From the NCBI GenBank assembly GCA_964540905.1, contig CAZIOS010000001.1, forward strand, positions 124,001 through 188,000: a stretch of 64,000 nt of DNA, written 5' to 3'. The notes beneath the pieces were generated by a model, which was not told where the DNA came from, ran no database searches, and worked only from the letters and a program-made list of their open reading frames with translations. Every line of letters starts with the position of its first letter. Within the stretch, counting starts at the first letter, position 1. Made by a program: the position numbers and the translations under genes. The DNA comes from VAYN01 sp964540905. GTDB taxonomy: Bacteria > Actinomycetota > Thermoleophilia > Solirubrobacterales > 70-9. Positions 43,777 to 52,467 of the stretch are shown here, piece after piece.

Positions 43777-46700
43777 ATGCTCGGGATCGCAGTCGACTCC
43801 GCCGAGCCCGATCCCGATCCACTCACCTTTCTGCTCGGCGCGGGGTCCTCGTACTCGTCGGGCGGTCCGCGGACCGCCGACATCCTCAAGAGCTGCCGCG
43901 AGGCTCGGGGAAACGCCTTCGGCAGCGACGAGGAGGTCTACGAATGGTTCTCGAGCCGTCTCGCGAACCGCGAGCGGAATCGAATCATCCGCCCCCTGTT
44001 CAGCGACACCACTCCGTACGTCGGCTACCGCTGCCTCGCGGCGATGGCGGACGCGCGGCCGATCATCGTCGTCAACCTCAACTGGGATGACTGCGTCAAA
44101 CAGGCGGCTGAGAAGGTCAGCGTACCGTTCCAGCGCTTCGACCTCAAAGACGTCGCCCGCGGGAGCACACTGATCGAGCAGGCGCGCAAAAGTGGCCGGG
44201 GCATCGTCTGCGCCCACGTGCACGGCTACCTGGTCGCGAAGGGAGAAAGGGCTTCCATACACGGCATCCGTTTCTCCCGTCCCGACACCGACAGCTTCGA
44301 GCCCCCCGAAGTTGCCCTGTTAGAAGAGCTGCTCGCACATCCGACTATCGTCGCCGGCACCTCGCTGGTCGGCTCCAACGACTCCCACCAACTCGTCGGA
44401 GCGCTGCTGCCCAAAGGCGACGGGGGCGAGGAGGCGGCGGGGGACGATGCGGATGTCGGGGGCGAGGAGGCGGCTGAGGCCGTCGGCGAGGCGGATGTCG
44501 GGGGCGAGGAGGCGGCTGAGGCCGTCGGCGAGGCGGAGGCCGCGGCGAGGCTCCCCGAGCCGCTCTGGATCTTCGAACGCGGTCCGCACTCGCTCTCTCC
44601 CGGTTTCGACACGCGGATCGCCGTCCACCTCTCCCACGCCCTGCTCGCGCGGAACTCGCTGCGGAACTTCGTCTGCGACACGGACGTCGACTTCGACATG
44701 ATGATGACGGAGCTGCGAGCAACCGAAATCGGGCTGCCGTGGCCGCAGGGCGAACCACCCGAGACCCAGTTGCCGATTCTGGAGAAGATCGTCCCCCCAA
44801 ACCCGGGGGAGGTGCGGCACCTGCTCGACCAGCGATACTCGCTGATCGTCGGCGCCCCCTACGTCGGATGCTCGACTCTCGCCTTCCTGATCGCCTGGTG
44901 GCAGTGCCTGGTCGAACTGGGGGCCCTGGCAGAGCCTCGTGGAGTGAAGGGCCTGCAGGGTGCCGGCCAAGCGCTCGAGTACCTCGAGCGCAGCGACCTC
45001 GAAGGGATCGGCGCCATCGTGATCGATGATCTCTTCGACGAGCGTGACGGCGAGGATGAGGCGGCGGCGCTACGCGATCGCCTCACTAAAGCGCTGGAGC
45101 GGGCAGGCAACCGGCGCGTGCTGGCGACGGCGTCGGCGGACGCAGCCCTCCGCTCGGCCTGTCAGCCGGGAGGAGCGATGCACGACGTCTTCGAGACGAC
45201 CGTGGTCCGCGCCCGGTCGCTGTGGCGCCCCGATGACCTCCGTGCCTGGGCAAGAGCACGGGGAGGAGAACAGGCTGAGACCGTCTGCCGCGAGGTACGG
45301 ATGGGGGTGGTCTTGACTCCCTCGCAGGCGATCCGCACCTACGAGGCCCACGTCCCCTACGAGGAGCAGGAGGATTGGCGGGGGCGCCTGCGGCAGCACC
45401 TGGACCGCCTCTACTCGGCCGACAGGGGGGAGACGGGGGAGTCCCGCGCCCTGGCACTGGCGCTGGTCCGCTTGCAGGACTTCTCTGTTCCCCGCCTGGC
45501 CGACGAGCTGTCTGACATCTGCGGAGCCGATGCTTGTCGCGAGGTCCGAGAGGACCCGTGGAATCTGTGCACTCCGATCGAGGTGGATGGCGCGAAATAC
45601 CTGCGCCTGAGCAATTCTGGCCTGACCCAAGTCGTCGATGACTGGCTCGGCGAGCGGCGACACGACCTGGAGGCCTCGCTGCGCAATGGCAGTCGCCGCC
45701 TCCGCTGGGCGCTCGACGCGCTGCGCCATTGGAGTGTCTTCCGCGACGCCGACGTCGCCGAGATCGGGAACGGGGTCGACACCGCCGAGCTGACGATGTT
45801 CGGCTCCGAGTACGTCAAGCGCGCGCTCGACGAATGCGACCCGGAGGCGGCCGTGAACGTGCTGTGGCGGATCTGGAACGCGAAGAAGGACCACTGGACG
45901 GCCAAAGACGTAGCCCTCGACCTGGCGCTGCACTGGGATCGCCTGCGCGAGTCGTCGAAGGTCTGGGACCTACGTGACTCGCTGCTCAAGGCGGTGAAAC
46001 CCATGGGCGCCTACGCGATGTTCGAGGCGATCATGCGGGTCGGCCGACCGGTCGAGATCGAGCTCTGGCACGCGACCGTGGACCGGCTGTTGAACATGGC
46101 ACGGAGCAAGCACAAGAGCAAGTACGCCCGGCGCCAGGTCGCACTTGCCTTCGACGCCACCCTCTGGCGACGTTGTCCGGTCTCACCGACGGAAGAACGG
46201 AAGCTGATCAAGAAGTTTCTGGCGGGGTGCAGCAACGACCGGCGGCTGCGAGCGACGATGGCGGCCGCCTGCGTCTATCACCACGAGGGAGCGAAACGAC
46301 TGCGCGAAGCCGAATACGAGCTGCCGCCACTTGGCACCGACATCGACCTTCCCCAAGCGCGCGAGATCGCCTGGCTCGTCGCCTGGCATTTCGTGCATCA
46401 AAGCCGCTGCCGGGCGCTGGCCAGCCGCAGAGCCTTTCTCTCGACGATGGACGGGGCCCCGGACGCCGCCCCCCGCTACCTCGACCGGGAGCCTCGCAAG
46501 AATCCCCTGGATGAAGAACACAAGGCCGCAGTCGTGCGCTTCGTCGAGGCTCTGCTTGGCCAACCGACCACCGCGGGCTGGGCGTTGCATCTGATCATGA
46601 ACGTCCACGCGACGATGGGGGATTTCGACGTCCGCGAGGATCACATTCGCAGCCTGCACAACCTGCTCAGCGCCGAGCAGCCCGGCAGCGGCGTTCTCAG

Positions 46701-47139
46701 CGCCGTCCTCACCTACGCGCCGACCCAGCAGATCTACGGGTTGCTGATCGACAAGCTGCGAACCGAGCGTGCCAAAGTCGCGCTGCAGGAAGGCCTGCGC
46801 AAGGGGATCGAAATCGAGGAAACCGTCGTCGCACCACCGCGCTTCCTAATGGGGTCCGATCCCTGGGCGATCCGCCACCACTGGGACGCGATGCCCGAAC
46901 GGCTGCCGTTCGGAGCGGCCACCGCGCAGGAGCTGATCGAGAAGCTGGCACAGCGGATCCCGAGCGCGGTCGAAGAAGGAAAGGTCGACAGGGAGCAGGC
47001 CGAACACGCGATCGCAGTGCTGGGCGGCGGCCATACGGTGGCGATTGAGAGCTGGCCGCAGCCATCCAGATCCGATCTGGATGATGTCCTCGGACTGCTG
47101 AGCTTCGTCGCGGACTTCTACGCCGTCACGGAAAAGTGA
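43777..47139 (+). CDS. SIR2-STAND NTPase defence protein
   Basis: 1120 aa from ATG 43777; the frame opens at 43528 inside the att module, so the 5' extension is unlikely. SIR2-like NADase domain: LTFLLGAGSSYSSGG, ARPIIVVNLNWDDCVKQ, GIVCAHVHGYLV and IVAGTSLVGSN, interrupted by an acidic linker with two 14-residue repeats. STAND-type NTPase: LIVGAPYVGCSTLAFLIAWW, where Cys replaces the usual P-loop Lys, and Walker B IGAIVIDDLFDE. The C-terminal 600 residues are helical repeats, the likely phage sensor. Resembles Avs5/SIR2-STAND systems in architecture. GTGA overlap with the protease gene. Confidence 0.85.
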   Translation: MLGIAVDSAEPDPDPLTFLLGAGSSYSSGGPRTADILKSCREARGNAFGSDEEVYEWFSSRLANRERNRIIRPLFSDTTPYVGYRCLAAMADARPIIVVNLNWDDCVKQAAEKVSVPFQRFDLKDVARGSTLIEQARKSGRGIVCAHVHGYLVAKGERASIHGIRFSRPDTDSFEPPEVALLEELLAHPTIVAGTSLVGSNDSHQLVGALLPKGDGGEEAAGDDADVGGEEAAEAVGEADVGGEEAAEAVGEAEAAARLPEPLWIFERGPHSLSPGFDTRIAVHLSHALLARNSLRNFVCDTDVDFDMMMTELRATEIGLPWPQGEPPETQLPILEKIVPPNPGEVRHLLDQRYSLIVGAPYVGCSTLAFLIAWWQCLVELGALAEPRGVKGLQGAGQALEYLERSDLEGIGAIVIDDLFDERDGEDEAAALRDRLTKALERAGNRRVLATASADAALRSACQPGGAMHDVFETTVVRARSLWRPDDLRAWARARGGEQAETVCREVRMGVVLTPSQAIRTYEAHVPYEEQEDWRGRLRQHLDRLYSADRGETGESRALALALVRLQDFSVPRLADELSDICGADACREVREDPWNLCTPIEVDGAKYLRLSNSGLTQVVDDWLGERRHDLEASLRNGSRRLRWALDALRHWSVFRDADVAEIGNGVDTAELTMFGSEYVKRALDECDPEAAVNVLWRIWNAKKDHWTAKDVALDLALHWDRLRESSKVWDLRDSLLKAVKPMGAYAMFEAIMRVGRPVEIELWHATVDRLLNMARSKHKSKYARRQVALAFDATLWRRCPVSPTEERKLIKKFLAGCSNDRRLRATMAAACVYHHEGAKRLREAEYELPPLGTDIDLPQAREIAWLVAWHFVHQSRCRALASRRAFLSTMDGAPDAAPRYLDREPRKNPLDEEHKAAVVRFVEALLGQPTTAGWALHLIMNVHATMGDFDVREDHIRSLHNLLSAEQPGSGVLSAVLTYAPTQQIYGLLIDKLRTERAKVALQEGLRKGIEIEETVVAPPRFLMGSDPWAIRHHWDAMPERLPFGAATAQELIEKLAQRIPSAVEEGKVDREQAEHAIAVLGGGHTVAIESWPQPSRSDLDDVLGLLSFVADFYAVTEK
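44449..44532 (+). repeat. Two perfect 42-bp tandem repeats in the SIR2-STAND gene
   Basis: Units 44449-44490 and 44491-44532 are identical, each encoding ADVGGEEAAEAVGE; partial units flank them (GEEAAGDD before, AEAAAR after). They lie in an acidic linker near the end of the SIR2 domain, so copy number could change without a frameshift. Confidence 0.9.
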
Positions 47140-48095
47140 GTCGCGAGGAACTGCTTGAGCCTGCTTGCCGAGCGTTTGGCGCGGCGGCGAGCCCGGCGGA
47201 ACTGGAGCAGGCAATCGATCTCTGGGCCCCACGCTTCCACCACGAGCTCGAACGGAGGATGGTCCGTGGCTCCCGGCCGCTGCTGGGGATGGATGTCACC
47301 CGCATCCCCGGCTGGGGCGGCTTCACCGCCCGTCGTGGCGACTCCTTCTTCGTCGGGGTGGGCGCGGCAGGGGGTCGCGAGGCACGCTTTACCTTCGCCC
47401 ACGAGCTGGCTCACGTCGTCCTCAACAGCGCCGACCGTCCTCGGCTGAGCCTCGACCGCGAGAAAGAAGAGGTCTTCTGCAACCACTTTGCCCTGCGGGC
47501 CCTCACCCCCCCGGCGCTGATCCGTGCCGACTTCGCCAAGCACGGCGCTCCCCGCTCCCTGACCGGCGTCGTCAACTTCGCCTCGCGGTTCCGGGTCTCG
47601 CTCCGTCTCTCGCTGCGAGCGATCGACGAGTTCCTGCCGGCGGAGTGGCCGGTTTGCTTCATCGCCGCCACCTGGCGCACCCACCCACGCGGCGACGAAG
47701 TCTATGGCTTGCGGGTCGACCTCTCCGCCAGCGACGACCGCCTCTTCGTGCCCCAGGACTGCCGCCTCTCCACCCTCGGCTACAAGGGGCTAGAAGCCTG
47801 GGCCCTCGACGCCGACGTGGGTGACAGCGGCAGCGGCGCCGAGAGCGCCGCTCGCCTACGCTCAGGAAGGCGGGGGGTATCCGCTTGGGTCGGGGAGAGC
47901 CGCTGGGCCGCCCGGCGCCACTACGCGCCAGCTACCAACGCCGCGGACGACAGGCCAGCGGCCCTTTGCATGCTCGAGGTCTCGCGACTCTCCCCACAGC
48001 TCGGCGGCCGCCGGCGCCGTGCGCTCGGAATCCGTGACAGCACTCGACCGGCGGCCAAGCTCCCCGGCCAACTCGACCTCATCGGACAGGCCTGA
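47136..48095 (+). CDS. ImmA/IrrE-family metallopeptidase (DUF955)
   Basis: 319 aa. FTFAHELAHVVLN is the zinc HExxH and EKEEVFCNHFALRAL supplies the third ligand, as in ImmA/IrrE proteases that cleave repressors. A second half (VCFIAATWRTHPRGDEVYGL ...) is unassigned, and the last 80 residues are Arg/Gly/Ser-rich and probably disordered. The start overlaps the SIR2-STAND stop by GTGA, so it is a dedicated partner, perhaps a protease activated by, or activating, the STAND protein. Confidence 0.85.
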   Translation: MSREELLEPACRAFGAAASPAELEQAIDLWAPRFHHELERRMVRGSRPLLGMDVTRIPGWGGFTARRGDSFFVGVGAAGGREARFTFAHELAHVVLNSADRPRLSLDREKEEVFCNHFALRALTPPALIRADFAKHGAPRSLTGVVNFASRFRVSLRLSLRAIDEFLPAEWPVCFIAATWRTHPRGDEVYGLRVDLSASDDRLFVPQDCRLSTLGYKGLEAWALDADVGDSGSGAESAARLRSGRRGVSAWVGESRWAARRHYAPATNAADDRPAALCMLEVSRLSPQLGGRRRRALGIRDSTRPAAKLPGQLDLIGQA

Positions 48096-48810
48096 GTGCC
48101 CGCCGCTCGCCTCCAGCGGCGAGCGGCGGGAAGTAGAACTCCCAGCTGAGCGCGAAATCGACGACAGTGTTGGCGAGAATCGCCAGGGCCCCCACCGTCA
48201 CCGCCCAGCCCTCGTTCTTCGTGTAGTACAGGGCCGCGAGAACGACGAGGAACCCGAGGTTGTTCAGCATCCATGCCCGCTGCTGCTGCAGGGCTTCGCG
48301 GTCGGCGCCGTTATTCGTCAGGTTGGCCACGTACCAGAAGATGTCCAGCAGCAACAGGAGACCAAAGATCGCGATCAGCTGACGGCTGCCGTCAACGTAG
48401 AAGCTCATCAGGGCGAAGAACACGCTCTGGATCATGATCACGATGAAATTGACACCTATCCCGCCACTTGCGACGCCGGCCTCGTTCCGCTCTCTCGACT
48501 CACCGAAGAGCTGCTCCAAAAGTTGGTTGTTGCCGTGGTAAAAGCGGATGATTGCGGTGACGACGGCGAGCGTGCAGAGGATCGCGCGGGGTGAGATCTG
48601 GTCGAGAGCAAGTATGCCGTCCGCATGGCCGCCAAGCGCCTGCTGACGGGAGTCTCCGTCACCGGTGAGCAAGGTGAGGATCGCGTGGGTGAGCGCCAAG
48701 CCCATCACGATCGAGACCAGATTCTTGACCGAGAGGAGAGCGGCCGGGAGCCGCGGATCGTCGCTGTCTCCCTGCCCCGCCCGTTCGCTCTGCTGTTCTT
48801 CCTCCATCAC
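48079..48810 (-). CDS. Polytopic membrane protein at the defence operon end
   Basis: 243 aa with about six helices (LVSIVMGLALTHAILTLLTG; AILCTLAVVTAIIRFYHGNNQLL; IGVNFIVIMIQSVFFALMSFYV; LIAIFGLLLLLDIFWYVANL; LGFLVVLAALYYTK; VGALAILANTVVDFALSW). The motif RFYHGNN is distinctive but I do not know the family. Converges with the protease gene, overlapping by 17 bases. Confidence 0.7.
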   Translation of the reverse strand: MMEEEQQSERAGQGDSDDPRLPAALLSVKNLVSIVMGLALTHAILTLLTGDGDSRQQALGGHADGILALDQISPRAILCTLAVVTAIIRFYHGNNQLLEQLFGESRERNEAGVASGGIGVNFIVIMIQSVFFALMSFYVDGSRQLIAIFGLLLLLDIFWYVANLTNNGADREALQQQRAWMLNNLGFLVVLAALYYTKNEGWAVTVGALAILANTVVDFALSWEFYFPPLAAGGERRALRPVR

Positions 48811-48945
48811 TAGACTAGAACCTATAATTCGATCCAGACGAATAAATAATCAAGCCTCGTCACATCACATGAAAGGGAGAGGTGAGCACCGAACGACGGC
48901 GCCGGAGGCGCGCTGGATTGCCTGGCTGCAGACCGCACCCGAGTA

Positions 48946-48968
48946 GAGAAGGCGCTGCGCGCCTTCTC
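48946..48968. terminator. Terminator hairpin
   Basis: Perfect 10-bp stem GAGAAGGCGC / GCGCCTTCTC with a TGC loop, followed by a pyrimidine-rich run. It follows a tiny open frame (MKGRGEHRTTAPEARWIAWL..., about 25 codons ending at 48946), which may or may not be translated. Confidence 0.7.
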
Positions 48969-49105
48969 CCCACTACTTCTACTTTTCTTACCATCAGGTC
49001 GTGACGTTCAGTGGGGTTGTTCACGAAGGTCGACCCACTCGACCGTGAATCGATGTCCTTCATGAGGAGTTAGGCCGAGACGATCCCGAGCGCGTTCACT
49101 CCAGG

Positions 49106-49264
49106 CTGTTCGAGCGCTTCGCGGCGAGCGTGGGGTTGTCGCCCGCCGAGCTGCGAATCGACCCGGCGCAGGTACTGCCGGGGGTCCGAGCCTACGTCGC
49201 GGAGTTGGAGCGTGTGTTTGGCAGCGGCGGCCAGGCCGAGGCCTGGCCGCATATCTCTTCCTAG
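49106..49264 (+). pseudogene. Gene remnant (helical C-terminal fragment)
   Basis: A protein-like frame without start: LFERFAASVGLSPAELRIDP, then VLPGVRAYVAELERVF, ending at TAG 49262-49264. It reads like the middle of a helical enzyme (iron-containing redox/TenA-like proteins have this style) but is too short to assign. Surrounded by other broken frames. Confidence 0.4.
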
Positions 49265-49351
49265 AGTCGTCCGCTGTCGACGCCAGCGAGACCACCTACA
49301 GCCTGGGGAAAACTCGACGCCCGCGCGCATAAAGGGGAGAGGCTCCTCGAC

Positions 49352-49560
49352 TTGGTGGACTCACGTCCACAGGCCGATGTGCTGGGCCGGACCCTAACTG
49401 TGTTGCGCGAGGTCCTCGACCCATCCGACATAGAACGCCTAAAGACATGGCAGCGCCGTTACTCGGGGAACCCACCGGAAGGCGAACGAGCGGAGCGGAT
49501 CTTGAAGTACCTCGACTACCTGCTGGTCTACGTCGAGCACAAATTTAAAAGAGTGATCCC
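49352..49560 (+). pseudogene. Gene remnant, unknown
   Basis: The frame VDSRPQADVLGRTLTVLREV, LDPSDIERLKTWQRRYSG, ERAERILKYLDYLLVYVEHK looks like genuine helical protein but runs into low-quality sequence (PPPGGGCLRNSADSG) and loses its character. No ribosome binding site is seen. I treat it as the N-terminal part of a decayed gene. Confidence 0.35.
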
Positions 49561-49704
49561 GCCGCCGGGTGGTGGTTGTCTGCGGAATTCTGCAGACTCA
49601 GGGAGAAGCGGGTCGGCTAGCTCCCTCAGCGCCGCCGGCATTTCGGGGCAGCTGGTCAGGTCGAGCGCCCCCTTCTGCCTCGTCGTGAAGGTAGCTTCTG
49701 AAAG

Positions 49705-49835
49705 ACGGAGCGGACGCGTCGCGATCCCGGCGACTACCTGCTCGCCCTGGCAAGGAAGGCCAGTGCCGAGGCAATCGTCACCGGCGAGAAGGACCTGCTT
49801 GACCACCCGGAGGACCTGCAGCCTCCGAGGATCTT
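49705..49835 (+). pseudogene. PIN-domain toxin C-terminal fragment
   Basis: The frame RRDPGDYLLALARKASAEAI, VTGEKDLLDHPEDLQPPRIF matches the end of COG1569-type PIN toxins (D..D..LLALA ... A..IVTGD.DLL ... P.I.TP). The N-terminal half with the first acidic residue is absent, and the frame then runs into hairpin-att copy C. A relic of a toxin-antitoxin pair. Confidence 0.55.
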
Positions 49836-49903
49836 TTCTTCGTCTCGGTGCCGGGGCAGCGACCCACGTGAGGCGATGGCGCCGGTCTGGGCCCACAAGC
49901 TAT

Positions 49904-50090
49904 GGGCACTCGAGACCAGAAGTGCCCGAAACACCTCAAATCGCCGGCCATCGGCCACTATCCAGGTTGTGAGGTGCTCCTACTCACCCGTGTAAATTCC
50001 CTGCTAGTCAGCATGTTTTGGGCGGACAGACCCGCCCAGAGCCGTGACATCGCACCCAGGAGGTCGGCGGTTCGAATCCGCCTAGCTCCA
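49904..50090 (+). repeat. Hairpin-att module, copy C (intact att core)
   Basis: Arms GGGCACT (49904-49910) and AGTGCCC (49921-49927), CGAAACACC, AATCGCC, a variable stretch, CGCCCAGAGCCGTGAC, then 42 bases identical to the tRNA-Ala 3' end (50049-50090). Flanks match copies A and B, not the tRNA gene. The following 50091-50355 shows no gene. Confidence 0.85.
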
Positions 50091-50355
50091 TTGAAAGTGC
50101 CTGCATATGGACCTGTTTTCTGGCCTGGCGCCCGTGAAGGCGCTCAGGTTGAGCGAGCGTAGTCAAGTTCTAGTCAGGTAGCCCAAGCGCAGTGCCGCCC
50201 TTTCTTTCGCCGAGCGCCGCCCTCCGCGATCGCCGTGAGTCTGAGGCAGGGTGATCAGCCACGCTGTGTTCGTGGAGCGTGCGTGGCCTAGCAGCGCTGT
50301 GGCCTACCGGCGAACTGTTCATTCATGTTATGTCTCCTGCCGTCGATGGATAGGC

Positions 50356-52314
50356 ATGTTCAAAAGGCTTGCCCGCGGCACGGACGCATTGCGTCGCCGG
50401 AGGGACGCCCTGGGCTTTGGCCCTCGCCTGTTCCTGGCCCTGGTCGTCGCACTTGCCCTGGTCGGCGCGGCCGGTTACAAGCTGATCTCGAGCCGCCTGT
50501 ATCAGCAACAGCTAGACAGCTATGCGAGCACCCAGCAGGCGGATGCCGACGGCTTTGAAGACATAGCTCGCAACGAACCAAGGGTGGCGATACGCCAGAT
50601 AGACGACATACTCGATGCCCTCGGACGTCGCCCCGGTGCGGTCGAGGCACTTCTGATCGGCCCCGGCAACGTGGTCCGAGGCTCGAATATCGAGCGTCTC
50701 CTCGGCAAGACCGACTCCGATCCGCGGATAAACGCCGCGTTGCGCTCGGGTTCCTCCTACGCTGGCCACGAGGCCGACCCCGCGCGCAACTCGACGAATT
50801 TCGAGTTCGTCACCTCAGTCAACCTTCCGAACGGTCGCTACGCCCTGGAGACGAGCTACGACGCCGACAGCTTCGAAGCGCAACTCGCCAGCGTGCGCCA
50901 CGTCCTGATGCTGGTGATGGCGCTGGCGGTGATCGGAGTCGCCGTCCTCTTCTACCTGCTTGGTGGGCGCACGCTTCTGCGACACCACCGCCTTGCCCTG
51001 GAGCGAGCCACCCGCGACGGGCTGACCGACCTCCCCAACCACCGTGCCTTCGAGGCCGAGCTTGCGCAGGCGACTGCGGCTGCGGGCCGAAACCGGAACC
51101 CGTTGTCTCTCGCCGTGCTCGACCTTGACCACTTCAAGCTGATCAACGACCGCCATGGCCACCCCCAGGGAGACACGCTGTTGCGGCGGGTCGCCACGGT
51201 TCTGCGCGATGGGCGCGCGGCCGACCGCGTCTACCGGATCGGCGGTGATGAGTTCGCGCTGCTGATGCCGAACACCGACGAGCAAGGAGCACGGATTCTG
51301 GTGCGACGTCTGAGCCGCACGCTCGGCGAGGCCGATGCGGCGGCGAGCATCGGGGTGGCGACGATGCGCACGGGGTATTCGGCTGAGGAGTTGCGCGCCG
51401 AGGCCGACGCGGCCCTGTACGAGGCCAAGCGCCGCGGCGGCAACGGATTCGTCAGCTTCGTTGAGATCTGCGACCACGTCTCCGTTACCACGACGAGCAA
51501 GCGGGAAGCGGTTCGGGGTTTGGTCGAGGAGCGACGCCTGACCACCGCCTTTCAGCCAATCTGGAATCTTGGCTCGGGAGGACTGCTCGGGATCGAGGCG
51601 CTGAGTCGGCCAGATACCTCCTACGGCCTCTCGGGTCCGGCCGAAGCCTTCGACATCGCCGAACAGATCGGGTGCGTTCACGAGCTCGACGAGCTGTGTG
51701 CGACCCATGCACTGGCCGCCGCTGCTGACCTGCCGGACGGAGCCCTGCTGTTCGTCAACCTGACGCCGAAGACGCTCGAGCTTGACTCCGACGGAAACGA
51801 GTGGCTGCAGCGTGGCGTTGAGCGGGCCGGCCTCACACCTGATCGTGTCGTGGTGGAGGTGACCGAGCGGATTGGGGCGCGCACCGTTCCGGTCATCAAG
51901 AGCCTCGATCAGCTTCGAGAGCACGGCTTCAAGCTCGCGCTCGACGACGTCGGCACGGGCAATGCCGGCCTCGAGATGCTGCGCAAGATCGGCGCCGAGT
52001 ACGTGAAGCTCGACCAGTCCATCGTCGTAGCTGCTTCGACCGAGCCCAACGCCCGCGCGGTGTTGATGGCGATGGCCACCTTCGCCCGTCAGACCGGCGC
52101 CTTCGTGATCGCCGAGGGCATCGAGGATAAGGAGACGCTCGAGTTCCTGCACAGCATGGAGGCGCTCGACGCCCAGCCCGGAGCGATCATCCAGGGCGGC
52201 CAGGGTTTTGAGCTGGGTCGCCCGTCGGCGCAGATGCCGATGTCGGGGGCGCTCGCCGGTCTAGCCAAGTACGCAGGGCGGGGTATGCCTGCGGTCGCCG
52301 TACTCAACCGTTAA
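50356..52314 (+). CDS. Membrane GGDEF-EAL protein (cyclic di-GMP turnover)
   Basis: 652 aa from ATG 50356; the frame opens at 50251 without a better start. Helix 1 (FLALVVALALVGAAGYKLIS), a periplasmic sensor domain (about 40-190), helix 2 (LMLVMALAVIGVAVLFYLLGG), a GGDEF domain with RIGGDEFALL intact, and an EAL domain with IEALSR, FVNLTPKTLE, DDVGTG and AEGIE, so both cyclase and phosphodiesterase are plausible. It is the only gene between two exact att copies (50049-50090 and 52335-52378). Confidence 0.9.
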   Translation: MFKRLARGTDALRRRRDALGFGPRLFLALVVALALVGAAGYKLISSRLYQQQLDSYASTQQADADGFEDIARNEPRVAIRQIDDILDALGRRPGAVEALLIGPGNVVRGSNIERLLGKTDSDPRINAALRSGSSYAGHEADPARNSTNFEFVTSVNLPNGRYALETSYDADSFEAQLASVRHVLMLVMALAVIGVAVLFYLLGGRTLLRHHRLALERATRDGLTDLPNHRAFEAELAQATAAAGRNRNPLSLAVLDLDHFKLINDRHGHPQGDTLLRRVATVLRDGRAADRVYRIGGDEFALLMPNTDEQGARILVRRLSRTLGEADAAASIGVATMRTGYSAEELRAEADAALYEAKRRGGNGFVSFVEICDHVSVTTTSKREAVRGLVEERRLTTAFQPIWNLGSGGLLGIEALSRPDTSYGLSGPAEAFDIAEQIGCVHELDELCATHALAAAADLPDGALLFVNLTPKTLELDSDGNEWLQRGVERAGLTPDRVVVEVTERIGARTVPVIKSLDQLREHGFKLALDDVGTGNAGLEMLRKIGAEYVKLDQSIVVAASTEPNARAVLMAMATFARQTGAFVIAEGIEDKETLEFLHSMEALDAQPGAIIQGGQGFELGRPSAQMPMSGALAGLAKYAGRGMPAVAVLNR

Positions 52315-52334
52315 CGAATAGCCACTCCCCAAGC

Positions 52335-52378
52335 GGATCGCACCCAGGAGGTCGGCGGTTCGAATCCGCCTAGCTCCA
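52335..52378 (+). repeat. attR: exact 44-bp copy of the tRNA-Ala 3' end
   Basis: Identical to 17023-17066 over 44 bases; right end of the island. Its left flank (GCCACTCCCCAAGC) differs from that of modules A-C, so it marks a different element end. No 5' tRNA half is present. Confidence 0.9.
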
Positions 52379-52467
52379 TTTTGCTTGACGATGCCTGGCC
52401 TTGGCCGTGGCCTGATCGTGCACCGAACTCCTCCCACCGCCGCTCGCATGGCCAATATGGCAAGGCG

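Noticed and set aside
50049..50090. Apparent extra tRNA-Ala gene
   Set aside because: Only the 3' half of the tRNA matches; the acceptor 5' strand, D arm and anticodon 5' stem are absent. It is an att copy. The same holds for 52335-52378 and 43547-43591.
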